Origin: Kiloniellales bacterium
Lineage (GTDB): Bacteria > Pseudomonadota > Alphaproteobacteria > Kiloniellales > JAKSDN01
DNA length: 36,530 bases
Assembly: GCA_030064845.1 (NCBI GenBank)
Contig: JASJEC010000064.1
Span: 1 to 36,530, forward strand
Direction: 5' to 3'
The notes under the pieces were generated by a model, which was given only the letters and a program-made list of their open reading frames with translations, was not told the DNA's origin and did not search any database. The translations under genes were made by a program, and so were the position numbers. This document shows positions 19,659 through 27,504 of this stretch, piece by piece (position 1 is the stretch's first letter; each line of letters begins with the position of its first letter).

Positions 19659-19949
19659 TCAGCCGCCGCGGATCTCCTCATGGTTGCGGATCACCTCGAG
19701 GATGATGAAGTTGAGGAACTTCTCGGTAAAGTCCGGGTCGAGCTTGGCCGTCTTGGCCAGCTCCCGCAGGCGGGCTACCTGGTAGCGCTCCCGTTCCTTG
19801 TCGGCCGGCGGCAGGTTCGCCCGCTTTTTGTAGAGGCCGACCTTCTTGGTGATCTTGAAGCGCTCCGACAGCAGGAACACCAGGGCGGCATCGATGTTGT
19901 CGATGCTGTCCCGGTATTCGTTCAGAACCGCCTGTGTTTCGTCCTGCAT
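19659..19949 (-). CDS. Chorismate mutase, stand-alone AroQ type
   Basis: A 96-residue all-helical enzyme that converts chorismate to prephenate on the route to Phe and Tyr. Seen: YRDSIDNIDAALVFLLSERF, with Arg13 and Arg30 at the positions of the AroQ substrate-binding arginines; KKVGLYKK with the active-site lysine; DKERERYQ; and the last helix FIILEVIRNHEEI, in which Glu replaces the usual Gln of E. coli. Not fused to prephenate dehydratase or dehydrogenase. Minus strand, convergent with atpC and 55 bases after argE, possibly as the tail of the same transcript. Confidence 0.92.
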   Translation of the reverse strand: MQDETQAVLNEYRDSIDNIDAALVFLLSERFKITKKVGLYKKRANLPPADKERERYQVARLRELAKTAKLDPDFTEKFLNFIILEVIRNHEEIRGG

Positions 19950-20004
19950 GCTCGCGTCCCGTCGGCCCGTCTTCGCCCGATCATAGTCGGGGCGACCTCG
20001 AAGG

Positions 20005-21183
20005 TCACCCGGTGCGTGGCTGGTTTGCGGCGGACCAGGCGATCAGGCGGCGCAGGAAAGCCTCGCAGGCCTCGACCTGCGCCAGCGTGATGTACTCGTC
20101 GGGCTGATGGGCCTGATCGATCGAGCCCGGCCCGCAGATCACCGTCGAGAAGCCGGCCTCCTGGTAGAGCCCGCCCTCGGTCGAATAGGAGACGGCGCCG
20201 GCCCGGTTGGCGCCGGTCAGAAAACGGACCAGGTCTTCCGCCGGCGACTCCGCTTCGGGCCGCAGCGCCGGAACCTGGACGCCGCGCCGGGTCTCGATCG
20301 AGGCCTCGGGGGCGTGGCGGCGCAGCTTGGGCAGCACGGTCTCCGCCACCGCCCGCTCGAAGCGCCCCAAGATGGCCTCGCTGTCGTCGCCCGGCACCAT
20401 GCGGAACTCCCAGATGAAGCGGGCGTGGCGCGGGACGATGTTCATCGCCGTGCCGCCCTCGATCACGCCGACGTTGAAGGTGGTGAAGGGCGGCTCGAAG
20501 CGGTCGTCGAGCGGGCTCGCCCGGCGCTCCTCGGCCAGTTGGCCCAGGAAGGTAACCAGCTCTGCCGCCGCCATGACGGCGCTGCCGGCGCGCTGCGGCT
20601 GGCTGGAATGGGCCTCCTTGCCGGTCACCAGGGTCTCGAAGCTGAAGATCCCCTTCTGCGCGTTGATCAGCTGCATCTCGCTGGGCTCGCCGATGATCAC
20701 GATCCGCGGCATCGGCAGGTTGGCGGTGATATCCGCGATCATCTCCTTGGCGCCGCCGCAGCTCACCTCCTCGTCGTAGGAGATGGCGAGGTGCAGCGGC
20801 ACCTTGAGGCCAGCGGCCAGGGCGTCGGGCACCAGCGCCAGGGCGACCGCGAGGAAGCTCTTCATGTCGGCCGTGCCCCGGCCGTAGAGCCGGCCGTCCC
20901 GGGCGGCCAGGGTGAAGGGATCGCGCGACCAGGGCTGGCCCTCGACCGGCACCACGTCGCTGTGGCCCGAGAGCACGACGCCGCCCGGGATGTCGGGTCC
21001 GATCGTGGCGTAGAGGTTGGCCTTCTCCTCGAAGGCGCCGGCGATGCGCCGGCTCTCGACGCCGTGGCCGGCAAGGTAGTCCTCGACGAAGCCGATCAGC
21101 GCCAGGTTCGACCTGGCCGAAACCGTGTCGAAGCCGACCAGCTTCTCGATCATCTCTACGGGGCTGTAGCGGCTGCCGCTCAT
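20005..21183 (-). CDS. argE: Acetylornithine deacetylase (M20 family)
   Basis: 392 residues. It probably removes the acetyl group from N-acetylornithine in arginine synthesis. Metal ligands of the M20 fold are visible: His in LSGHSDVVPV, the bridging Asp in GRGTADMKSF, and the catalytic/ligand glutamates in SYDEEVSC. A further His lies in EAHSSQP (dimer domain), and QAHQPDEYI at the C-terminus supplies the last ligand. The ATG at 21183 follows AAGGACTC. It starts 13 bases after trkH on the same strand, so it is probably cotranscribed with it, an unusual pairing. Related M20 amidases such as succinyl-diaminopimelate desuccinylase are less likely given IGPDIPGGVVLSGHSD and the overall length. 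Confidence 0.85.
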   Translation of the reverse strand: MSGSRYSPVEMIEKLVGFDTVSARSNLALIGFVEDYLAGHGVESRRIAGAFEEKANLYATIGPDIPGGVVLSGHSDVVPVEGQPWSRDPFTLAARDGRLYGRGTADMKSFLAVALALVPDALAAGLKVPLHLAISYDEEVSCGGAKEMIADITANLPMPRIVIIGEPSEMQLINAQKGIFSFETLVTGKEAHSSQPQRAGSAVMAAAELVTFLGQLAEERRASPLDDRFEPPFTTFNVGVIEGGTAMNIVPRHARFIWEFRMVPGDDSEAILGRFERAVAETVLPKLRRHAPEASIETRRGVQVPALRPEAESPAEDLVRFLTGANRAGAVSYSTEGGLYQEAGFSTVICGPGSIDQAHQPDEYITLAQVEACEAFLRRLIAWSAANQPRTG

Positions 21184-21196
21184 GTCGAAAGAGTCC

Positions 21197-22642
21197 TTAT
21201 GCTCGCCAGAAGCTGGGCACCAGCAAGACCAGGACGGTAAAGAGTTCCAGCCGGCCCAGCAGCATGCCCGCCGAGAGCAGCCACTTGGCCTCGTCGGGCA
21301 GCGGCGCGAAGGTGCCGGCCGGGCCGATGATGTCGCCGAGACCGGGCCCGACGTTGGCGATCGCGGTCGCGGCGCCGGAAAGCGCGGTTATGGGGTCGAG
21401 CCCGATCAGGCCCAGGAGGGCGGCGAGGACGGCGAAGGAAACGATGAACAGGAAGAAGAAGCCCATGACCGACGCGGCGACGGCCTCCGGGATCGGCCGG
21501 TTGTTGTAGTAGGGGATGAAGACGCCGTTCGGCTGCATCAGGCGCTTCAGCTGGACCCGGGCGGCCTGGTAGAGCACCTGGAAGCGGAAGATCTTGATGC
21601 CGCAGGTTGTCGAGCCGGCGCAGCCGCCGACGAACATCAGCAGGAACATGATGATCAGCACGAAGTTGCCCCATTGGCCGAAATCCGCCGAGGCGTAGCC
21701 CGTGCCGGTCATGATCGAGATCACGTTGAAGGTGCTGTAGCGCAGCGCCGCGCCGAGCCCCATGACCTCGCGGTTCCAGAGCCAGTAGGCGGTCAGGGCG
21801 ATCGCAACCAGCAGGATGGCCAAGAAGACCCGGACCTGACTGTCGCGCCAGAAGACCGTGAGATTGCCGCGCGCGGCGCGCAGATAGAGCACGAAGGGCA
21901 GGCTGCCGAGCACCATGAAGAGACTGGTGGCCCAGTGCATGGCGGGCGATTCGAAGCGGCCGAAGGAGAGGTCCGAGGTCGAGAAACCGCCGGTCGCGAT
22001 CGAGGTCATGGCGTGGGCGACGGCCTCGAAGCCGGTCATGCCGAGCGCCCAGTAGACCGTTGCCGCCAGACCGGTCAGGAAGACGTAGACGATGGCGATC
22101 GCGCCGGCGATCTGGGCGGCGCGCGGCAGCACCTTGTCGGTGTCGAAGGCCTCCACGCGGAACAGCTGCATGCCGCCGACTTGCAGGATCGGCAGGATGG
22201 CCACCGCCATGACGATGATGCCGATGCCGCCCAGCCACTGCAGCAGGGCGCGCCACAGCAGGATGCCGGGCGGCGCCGAGTCGAGGCCGGTGATCACCGT
22301 CGAGCCGGTCGTGGTCACGCCGGACATGGATTCGAAGAAGGCGTCCGTGTAGCTGAGCTCCAGCTCGGAAAAGGCGAAAGGCAGGGCGCCGAAGGTGGCG
22401 ATGACCAGCCAGGCCATGTTGGTCATGATGAAGGCCTGGCGCAGCGAGAACCCGGACCAGCCCGAACGGCTGGTAAAGATCATGATGCCGGCGACGAAGA
22501 GCGTCACGCCGGAGGCGGCCGTGAAGACCTGCCAGTCCGGGTGGCCGATGATTGCGTCCACGACCGCCGGGATCAGCATGGCCACGGCCAGAACCGCGAG
22601 CAGCAATCCGATCACGAAGGCGATGGGGCGGAGGTCGATCAT
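21197..22642 (-). CDS. trkH: Trk-type potassium uptake protein, membrane subunit
   Basis: A 481-residue integral membrane protein that carries K+ inward; it normally works with the cytoplasmic gating subunit TrkA. Four selectivity-filter loops of the SKT superfamily are recognisable: TTTGSTVITG, IATGGFSTSD, MTGTGYASADFG and AGSTTCGIKIFR. Each sits between hydrophobic helices in the expected M1-P-M2 pattern. The ATG at 22642 gives MIDLRPIAFVIGLL, a first membrane helix. No trkA gene is in the window. Divergence from TrkG or KtrB is not resolvable by eye, but the length of about 480 and the filter spacing fit TrkH. Confidence 0.92.
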   Translation of the reverse strand: MIDLRPIAFVIGLLLAVLAVAMLIPAVVDAIIGHPDWQVFTAASGVTLFVAGIMIFTSRSGWSGFSLRQAFIMTNMAWLVIATFGALPFAFSELELSYTDAFFESMSGVTTTGSTVITGLDSAPPGILLWRALLQWLGGIGIIVMAVAILPILQVGGMQLFRVEAFDTDKVLPRAAQIAGAIAIVYVFLTGLAATVYWALGMTGFEAVAHAMTSIATGGFSTSDLSFGRFESPAMHWATSLFMVLGSLPFVLYLRAARGNLTVFWRDSQVRVFLAILLVAIALTAYWLWNREVMGLGAALRYSTFNVISIMTGTGYASADFGQWGNFVLIIMFLLMFVGGCAGSTTCGIKIFRFQVLYQAARVQLKRLMQPNGVFIPYYNNRPIPEAVAASVMGFFFLFIVSFAVLAALLGLIGLDPITALSGAATAIANVGPGLGDIIGPAGTFAPLPDEAKWLLSAGMLLGRLELFTVLVLLVPSFWRA

Positions 22643-22721
22643 GGGAGCGCCGTCATGAAGGCGGGATCTCGCCGGCGTTCGGGCCTGGAGCGGGTCGCCT
22701 TGAAGATCACGCCATGACCCC

Positions 22722-22738
22722 GATTCAAAGCGTGAATC
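22722..22738. repeat. Short palindrome GATTCA-N5-TGAATC
   Basis: A perfect 6-bp inverted repeat around AAGCG, about 80 bases upstream of the trkH start on its coding side. It may be an operator for trkH or part of an intergenic repeat; a downstream GAGTTAGAGCAGGG gives it the look of a family of dispersed alphaproteobacterial repeats, recalled rather than checked. Confidence 0.4.
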
Positions 22739-22925
22739 CGCTCCGCATCAAGAGTTAGAGCAGGGCCGGGCCGATCGGCACCGCCCGAAGCGAAGCGACC
22801 CCCCGTGGCCACCACTAGGAGCCCATGATGGAGAGCGGCGTGACGCCTTGCAACCGTCGCGAAGCGGCCCTCACCGGAAGAGATGCGGATTTCAGGGAGT
22901 CGCGGATGGCGATCCATCGACGCCC

Positions 22926-22966
22926 CTTGTCGAAGGAGCTCAGCAGTTTCTCAGCACCCTGCCGGG
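22926..22966. repeat. Decayed copy of the CTAGCAGG palindromic repeat
   Basis: CTTGTCGAAGGA (22926-22937) is identical to the core of the right arm of the 4584-4735 element. It is followed by TTTCTCAGCACCCTGCCGG, similar to that element's right end (TTTTCATCGTCCTGCTAGG). The intervening sequence is shorter. It sits directly after the folE stop codon. Confidence 0.45.
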
Positions 22967-22971
22967 CCTTT

Positions 22972-23646
22972 TTAGCTTTCCCAATGGCCGCCGGCGGCCG
23001 CGTCGGAGCCGATCAGGGCGAGGAACTCGCGGCGGGTCGAGGGATCGCTGCGAAACCGGCCCAGCATGCGGCTGGTCACCATGGAGACGCCGGGCTTGTG
23101 CACCCCGCGGGTCGTCATGCACTGATGAGCCGCCTCGATCACCACCGCGACGCCCTTCGGCCTGAGCACGTCGTTGATCGTGTTGGCGATCTGGGTGGTC
23201 AGCTTCTCCTGTATCTGGAGCCGCTTGGCATAGGCCTCGACGACGCGCGCCAGCTTGCTGATGCCGATCACCCGCTTGTCGGGCAGATAGGCGACGTGGG
23301 CGCGCCCGATGATCGGCACTATATGGTGCTCGCAGTGGGACTCGAAGCGGATGTTGCGCAGGGCGACGACCTCGTCGTAGCCGTCGGTCTCCTCGAAGGT
23401 GCGCTCGAGCAGGGCCACCGGGTCCTGATGGTAGCCCTCGAAAAAGCCCTCGTAGGCCTTGACCACCCGCTCGGGCGTGTTGAGGAGACCTTCGCGCCCC
23501 GGATCGTCGCCGGCCCAGCGGATCAGGACCTCGACCGCCCGCTCGGCCTCTTCACGGCTCGGGCGCGCCACAGCGGCCCTGGCCGCAGGTTCCTTGTCGT
23601 TCGCTTCCTCTTCCGCCGCCAAAGCGCCGCCGCTTTCCATCGTCAT
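22972..23646 (-). CDS. folE: GTP cyclohydrolase I
   Basis: 224 residues; converts GTP to 7,8-dihydroneopterin triphosphate at the start of folate and pterin synthesis. The zinc ligands are Cys105 and His108 in [10 protein letters not shown] and Cys176 in [36 protein letters not shown] split across the core, and the SRMLG block, are signature segments of the type IA enzyme. The first 30 residues are a polar, Ala/Glu-rich extension outside the fold. ATG 23646 is chosen, with AAGGACA upstream; a further 32-codon extension to 23742 has no support. Transcribed on the minus strand after apaG, with a possible promoter between. Confidence 0.95.
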   Translation of the reverse strand: MTMESGGALAAEEEANDKEPAARAAVARPSREEAERAVEVLIRWAGDDPGREGLLNTPERVVKAYEGFFEGYHQDPVALLERTFEETDGYDEVVALRNIRFESHCEHHIVPIIGRAHVAYLPDKRVIGISKLARVVEAYAKRLQIQEKLTTQIANTINDVLRPKGVAVVIEAAHQCMTTRGVHKPGVSMVTSRMLGRFRSDPSTRREFLALIGSDAAAGGHWES

Positions 23647-23775
23647 TCGTCTTGTCCTTGGCCGGATCTCACGGTTCACGGGCCTCAAAGCCCCTCCCCC
23701 GAGGCCGGAGCATAGCACTTTGTGCCGCCTAGGCCAGCGCAACTTGCCGTCCCCATGGCCGGGGCTTGTCGATAA

Positions 23776-23804
23776 AATATATCTAGAATCAGGGGGTTGC
23801 GCCA
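23776..23804 (-). promoter_or_regulatory. Possible promoter for folE
   Basis: On the minus strand a TATATT (-10-like, complement of 23776-23781) lies 17 bases after a poor -35, TGGCGC (complement of 23799-23804). This AT-rich patch stands out in GC-rich surroundings between apaG and folE. The weak -35 keeps confidence low. Confidence 0.3.
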
Positions 23805-23811
23805 GCAGCCG

Positions 23812-24204
23812 CTAATTGAGCTGCTTGATCTCGTGGGGGCTGTCCAGGGAGAAGGCCGGCACCGCGACGTCGAAGCGCTCGCCGCCGCCGGTCTCCATGC
23901 CGAAGCTTCCGACCATGATGCCGGACGGCGTCGTCAAGGGCGTGCCGCTGGTGTACTCGTAGGCCTGGCCCGGCCCCAGCACCGGCTGCTCGCCGACCAC
24001 GCCGCCGCCGCGCACTTCCTGCACCCGGCCCATGCCATCGGTGATGCGCCAGTGGCGGGTCAGAAGCTGGACGGTCTCCCGGCCCTGGTTCTCGATCGTG
24101 ATCTGGTACGCCCAGACGTAGTGGTTGTCGCTCGGCGAAGACTGTTCCTTCAGGAATATCGGCTTCACCGTCACCTGGATCTCACGGGTGGTCTCGCTGT
24201 ACAT
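23812..24204 (-). CDS. apaG: ApaG domain protein
   Basis: A 130-residue protein, the exact usual length for ApaG, a fibronectin III-like beta-sandwich linked in enterobacteria to cobalt/magnesium tolerance; its biochemical role is unsettled. Seen: NHYVWAYQITIENQG, QLLTRHWRITDGMG, VVGEQPVLGPGQAYEYTSG, and the conserved end of the sandwich GIMVGSFGM. The ATG at 24204 gives MYSETTREIQVTV, the normal N-terminus; a longer frame to 24462 runs through repeat-rich intergenic DNA and is rejected. It is not beside ksgA or apaH here. Confidence 0.93.
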   Translation of the reverse strand: MYSETTREIQVTVKPIFLKEQSSPSDNHYVWAYQITIENQGRETVQLLTRHWRITDGMGRVQEVRGGGVVGEQPVLGPGQAYEYTSGTPLTTPSGIMVGSFGMETGGGERFDVAVPAFSLDSPHEIKQLN

Positions 24205-24391
24205 CGGGGTCGCTCTCGGCAGCGGATCGGCGGCGGTGCCTCCGCCGGGAGAGTGTACTTGCCTCGGAATGGCAGTCCAAGCGCGCAGGACAGATAGTGC
24301 GCGTTGGGTTGCAAGAAAGTCACAGTCCCGGGGCGGAACGGCTCGACGCGGACCCTGCCCCGGAACGAAAGATCCTTCAGCATTCATCACA
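24205..24391. other. Leader region of apaG
   Basis: Together with the repeat that follows, this makes a 383-base stretch without a gene between apaG and the OmpA-domain lipoprotein. These 187 bases next to apaG show no recognisable gene, RNA or clear promoter hexamers on either strand. Confidence 0.4.
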
Positions 24392-24591
24392 CTAGTGTCC
24401 TGATCGAGAAACTCCGATAACCATTCTGTCGCCTGTGACCATGACGGCCAGCCCCCCTTCACCCTCCCACGGCTGCACCGCGGGTCCCTCCCTCTCCCCC
24501 GAGTAGGGGGAGAGGGCCGGGGTGAGGGGGGCGACGCGCGCCTGAGGGGGCAACGAGACCGATCACAGAAACTTCGGAACCATCACACTAG
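24392..24591. repeat. Nested palindromic repeat, possible MITE of about 200 bp
   Basis: The ends are inverted (CTAGTGT at 24392-24398, ACACTAG at 24585-24591), and an 11-bp direct repeat CATCACACTAG occurs at 24385-24395 and 24581-24591. Next to the ends are related words: GAGAAACTCCGATAACCAT on the left, CAGAAACTTCGGAACCAT on the right. Inside, a perfect 11-bp stem, CCCTCTCCCCC and GGGGGAGAGGG (24490-24516, GAGTA loop), is framed by CCCCCCTTCACCC and GGGTGAGGGGGG. The right end covers the stop codon of the lipoprotein gene at 24588. CCCTCTCCC/GGGAGAGGG palindromes followed by GGGGTGAGGG are widespread intergenic repeats (recalled, not searched). It could double as the terminator of that gene. 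Confidence 0.5.
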
Positions 24592-25451
24592 CGGATCTCG
24601 ATCTCGACCCGGCGGTTGGCCGCTTCCTTCGCCCCGTCCTCGGTCGCCACCGCCGGCATGGTCTCGCCCCGGCCCGTGATCGTGATCCGCGACGGATCGA
24701 CGCCCTTGCCGGTCAGGGCCTCGAGCACCGCGTTGGCCCGGCCGAGCGAGAGCCTCAGGTTGTAGTCCTCGCCGCCGGCCCGGTCGGCGTGACCGGTGAC
24801 GTCGATGGTCACGGACTGGTTCCCAGCGGCCGCGTCGGCGGCCTTTTCCAGAAGCCGCACGGCGTCCTGGTCCAGGCTGTCGCTGTCGAAATCGAAGTGC
24901 AGCGTGAAGCGCGTGGCCGGGCCGGCCCCGGGCGTCGCCTTCGCCGGCACCAGTTTCGCCGGGGGCTGGAGCGCGGCCTCGACCGCCTTCAGGTTGGCCA
25001 GGAACATGTCGCGGCAGGCGGCGATATGGGCCGGCTGGTGGTTCTCCTCCTGCTGCTCGATCCAGCAGTCGAAGCCGGCCTGGGTTCGTGCCGCCGGCAG
25101 CGGTGCCTTCTTCGCGCCACCCTTGGCCAGTACCGCGAGAAGGCGGCTATGGGCCTCCTTGAGCTCGCGCTCCTTGTCCTCGGGCAGTGCCCAGTCCTCG
25201 ACCGCCTCGGGCGCCACGGCCTCGCCGCCGGCGCTCTGCAGCGCCTTCTCGGCGAAGCGGTCGGCATCGATCCAGTCGTACATTTCCTCCGCTTCGTAGA
25301 GCGCGAGCTGCGTGTACTCGCGGCTCAGCTCGGCGGTGAAGCTCTCGCCGCCGCTCTCGGCGCCGTCGCGCAGCGCCTCGACCTGGTTGCCCATGCAGCC
25401 GCCCAGGAGCGCCATCAGAGCCACCGTTCCCATGAGTTTTGCGCGCTTCAT
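24588..25451 (-). CDS. OmpA-domain outer-membrane lipoprotein
   Basis: 287 residues. A lipoprotein signal ends in the lipobox LLGGC, with the lipidated cysteine at 19 followed by Met, so sorting to the outer membrane is likely. The middle region (about 35-170) is helical, acidic and unrecognised, with two cysteines (FDCWIEQQ, AACRDMF) that may form a disulfide. Residues about 183-287 are an OmpA-C peptidoglycan-binding domain: FTLHFDFDSDSLDQDA, TGHADRAGGEDYNLRLSLGRA, and NRRVEIEIR at the end. The architecture resembles Pal but is longer; no tol genes are near, so Pal itself is unlikely. The ATG at 25451 is followed by a standard MKRAKLMG n-region. The stop codon lies in a repeat end. Confidence 0.88.
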   Translation of the reverse strand: MKRAKLMGTVALMALLGGCMGNQVEALRDGAESGGESFTAELSREYTQLALYEAEEMYDWIDADRFAEKALQSAGGEAVAPEAVEDWALPEDKERELKEAHSRLLAVLAKGGAKKAPLPAARTQAGFDCWIEQQEENHQPAHIAACRDMFLANLKAVEAALQPPAKLVPAKATPGAGPATRFTLHFDFDSDSLDQDAVRLLEKAADAAAGNQSVTIDVTGHADRAGGEDYNLRLSLGRANAVLEALTGKGVDPSRITITGRGETMPAVATEDGAKEAANRRVEIEIR

Positions 25452-25630
25452 CGTCAGATCCTCCGAAATCCGTTTCCGGTGCCGGCGGGCGGTTCAAGCC
25501 TGCGCCGGTCCCTTGTTCGAAGGAATCTATGGCGGTCAAATCCGGCGCTTCCCCGGCCGCAATGGCCCGAATCAAGGCGATTTGCCGTCGAATTGTGGCA
25601 GGGCCCGCGGGGTGACGGGGCAACGCCGTC

Positions 25631-25661
25631 TTGAACGGCGCGCCGCTTTGTGGCCTATAAC
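25631..25661 (+). promoter_or_regulatory. Likely promoter of the tRNA-Gly gene
   Basis: TTGAAC (25631-25636) and TATAAC (25656-25661) are good -35 and -10 hexamers with a 19-base spacer. The -10 ends 11 bases before the mature tRNA 5' end, so the leader is very short. The spacer is longer than the ideal 17. Confidence 0.5.
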
Positions 25662-25672
25662 GAGCGAAGTGC

Positions 25673-25746
25673 GCGGGCGTAGCTCAATGGTAGAGCAGAA
25701 GCTTCCCAAGCTTACGACGAGGGTTCGATTCCCTTCGCCCGCTCCA
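25673..25746 (+). tRNA. tRNA-Gly (CCC)
   Basis: A complete 74-base cloverleaf including encoded CCA. The acceptor GCGGGCG pairs with CGCCCGC (25736-25742). The D-arm is GCTC/GAGC, the anticodon loop TTCCCAA has anticodon CCC and U33, and the T-arm GAGGG/CCCTT has TTCGATT, followed by discriminator U and CCA. It resembles the E. coli glyU tRNA, which also reads GGG. One anticodon-stem pair (27-43) is mismatched G-A. Confidence 0.97.
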
Positions 25747-25754
25747 CTCTCCCG

Positions 25755-26468
25755 TCAGACGCCGAGTTGGTCGGCCAGGGCTTCGAGGCTCTCCTCGACG
25801 GCGTCCCACGCCTCCTCCGCCTCGAAATCCTCGCTCTGGGCCAAGCCGTATTCCGTCGGACGGGCGATGAAGGCCGTGGCCAGCCCTTCGGCCCGGGCGG
25901 CCCGCAGATCGTAGTTGTGGGCGGCCACCAGCATGACCTCGCCAGGGTCCAGCCCCAGCAGGCTATAAGCCATGCGGTAGGTCTCCGGGTCCGGCTTGAA
26001 GTGCCGGCAGAGATCGACCGAGAGGATCGCGTCCCAAGGCAGGCCGGTGTGCTTCGCCATGTTGGTCAGGCAGGCGAAGCTGCCGTTGGAGAGCGGCGCC
26101 AGCACGAACTTCCGTTTCAGACGTGTCAGGCCGGCGACCGAATCGGGCCAGGGCGTAAGGCGGTGCCAGACCAGCGAGAAGGCCGCGCGCTCGGCTTCGC
26201 TCAGGGAGTCCAGGCCGAAGTCGGGCAGGATCTCGTCGAGGCGCTCCCGCTGCAGGATATCGTTGTCGGCCCAGGGCCGCGCGCCCTGGCGGATCTGGTC
26301 CATCTTGGGCTTGTAGCCGGCCCGCCAGGCCAGGGCGAAGGCCTCGGCGTCGATTGTCAGACCCCTGGCGGCCGAGAGCGCCCCGACCTCGGCCATGATG
26401 CTGCTGCGCCAATCGACCACCGTGCCGTAGGTGTCGAAGACCAGAGCCTTGATCCGATCGAGCGTCAT
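25755..26468 (-). CDS. Haloacid dehalogenase, type II
   Basis: A 237-residue HAD-superfamily hydrolase of the L-2-haloacid dehalogenase group. The nucleophile is Asp12 in VFDTYGTVVDW. Arg21 (DWRSSI) is the usual halide/carboxylate contact. SNGS supplies motif II, KPDPETY carries the motif III lysine, and VAAHNYDLRAAR is motif IV with Asn and Asp. The family's Ser in motif IV is replaced here (VAAHN in place of VSSN), a substitution common among annotated homologues. Cytoplasmic; acts on short 2-halo acids or a related substrate. GAGAGGCG precedes the ATG. Convergent with tRNA-Gly, divergent from the BASS transporter with an 80-base gap. Confidence 0.85.
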   Translation of the reverse strand: MTLDRIKALVFDTYGTVVDWRSSIMAEVGALSAARGLTIDAEAFALAWRAGYKPKMDQIRQGARPWADNDILQRERLDEILPDFGLDSLSEAERAAFSLVWHRLTPWPDSVAGLTRLKRKFVLAPLSNGSFACLTNMAKHTGLPWDAILSVDLCRHFKPDPETYRMAYSLLGLDPGEVMLVAAHNYDLRAARAEGLATAFIARPTEYGLAQSEDFEAEEAWDAVEESLEALADQLGV

Positions 26469-26547
26469 CGCCTCTCCGCTCCCCCGCGAGGATTGTGGCC
26501 GGCACTCTTAGCGCATTAGGCTGGCGAACGTCAGTCCCGGGTTCATC

Positions 26548-27495
26548 ATGCCAGCTCCCCTGTTCCGTTTCTTGGGACGCCACGCGCCGCTCTTCCTGGG
26601 CGGCGGCGTCTTTCTCGGCATCGCCGCGCCGGACCTGGCGTCGGCGCTGCGTCCCGCCCTCGGCCCGCTGGTCGCCCTGCTGCTCGGCGTCTCCCTGCTG
26701 CGGCTCGATTGGACCGGTCTCTTCGCCGCGCTGCGCCGGCCCGGGGTCATGGCGGTGGCGACGCTCTGGTATCTCGGACTCTGCCCGGTGCTGGTCTGGG
26801 GGCTCACGGCGGCGGCCGGCGTGCCGAGCGGGCTCGCCCAGGCGCTGGTGCTGAACGCGGCCGCCCCGGCCCTGGTCGGATCGGTCACCCAGGCGCAGCT
26901 GATCGGCCTCGACGCCGCGCTCGCCGTGGTGCTGGTCGTGGTCACCACCTTCTTCCTGCCGTTGACGCTCTCGCCGGTGCTGCTCTGGCTGCTCGACGTC
27001 GAGCTCTTTGTCGACCTCGCCGCGTTCTATCTGCGCTTTCTGCTCTTCGTCGGCCTGCCCTTCGCCGCCGCCTGGGCGCTGCGCCGTTGGCTGACGGAGG
27101 CGGCTCTCAGGCGGCACGCCGAGGCGCTCGACGGGATCAGCGTGGCGGTCCTGCTGCTGGCGGCGCTGGCGATGATGGACGGGGTCGCCGCCCGCCTGGC
27201 CACCGAACCCGCCACGGTCCTGCTGTTCCTGCTCGCCACCGTCTGCTTCAATCTCAGCTTCCAGGTGCTGGGGGCGCTGGTGTTCTGGCGCCGCGGCCGC
27301 TACCAGGCCTTCAGCCTCGGGCTCGCGACCGGCAACCGCAACACGGCGCTGATCCTGGTCCTCACCGGCGAAATCTTCGGTAGCGACCTGGCGCTCTATA
27401 TCGCCATGGCGCAGATCCCGATCTACCTCCTGCCGCTCGTGGCCAGGCCGGTCTACCGACGCCTGCTGGCACCCGCAGGCAAACCGACGGGCTGA
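26548..27495 (+). CDS. BASS (bile acid:sodium symporter) family transporter
   Basis: A 315-residue protein with nine or ten hydrophobic helices. Seen: LGPLVALLLGVSLLRLDW near the N-terminus, and SLGLATGNRNTALIL in the second half, which matches the unwound crossover-helix signature of the BASS fold. The family moves organic anions with Na+; some members carry pantoate, pyruvate or arsenite. I see no residue that selects among these. The ribosome site before ATG 26548 is weak. It ends nine bases before the convergent racemase-like gene. Confidence 0.8.
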   Translation: MPAPLFRFLGRHAPLFLGGGVFLGIAAPDLASALRPALGPLVALLLGVSLLRLDWTGLFAALRRPGVMAVATLWYLGLCPVLVWGLTAAAGVPSGLAQALVLNAAAPALVGSVTQAQLIGLDAALAVVLVVVTTFFLPLTLSPVLLWLLDVELFVDLAAFYLRFLLFVGLPFAAAWALRRWLTEAALRRHAEALDGISVAVLLLAALAMMDGVAARLATEPATVLLFLLATVCFNLSFQVLGALVFWRRGRYQAFSLGLATGNRNTALILVLTGEIFGSDLALYIAMAQIPIYLLPLVARPVYRRLLAPAGKPTG

Positions 27496-27504
27496 GTTCG
27501 GGTC

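Larger units (their letters stand above)
22643..22971. other. Intergenic stretch between folE and trkH
   Basis: 329 bases on the transcription path from folE to trkH, with no supported gene. It holds a small palindrome (GATTCA-AAGCG-TGAATC, 22722-22738) and, at its folE end, what looks like a decayed copy of the 4584-4735 repeat. A minus-strand open frame that ends in an ATGA overlap with trkH has no family signature and is not called. The trkH promoter should lie here, but I cannot place it. Confidence 0.5.

Noticed and set aside
22639..22917. Minus-strand 92-codon frame ending in an ATGA overlap with trkH
   Set aside because: It has no family signature, crosses a palindrome and repeat-like DNA, and high-GC sequence yields many such long frames; the overlap is probably chance.
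23812..24462. Longer 216-codon version of apaG
   Set aside because: The extension has no domain and the family length is 130; the ATG at 24204 fits.
24490..24516. CRISPR-like or attenuator reading of the CCCTCTCCCCC hairpin
   Set aside because: There is a single hairpin with no regularly spaced repeats or spacers and no leader peptide; explained as part of an intergenic palindromic repeat.
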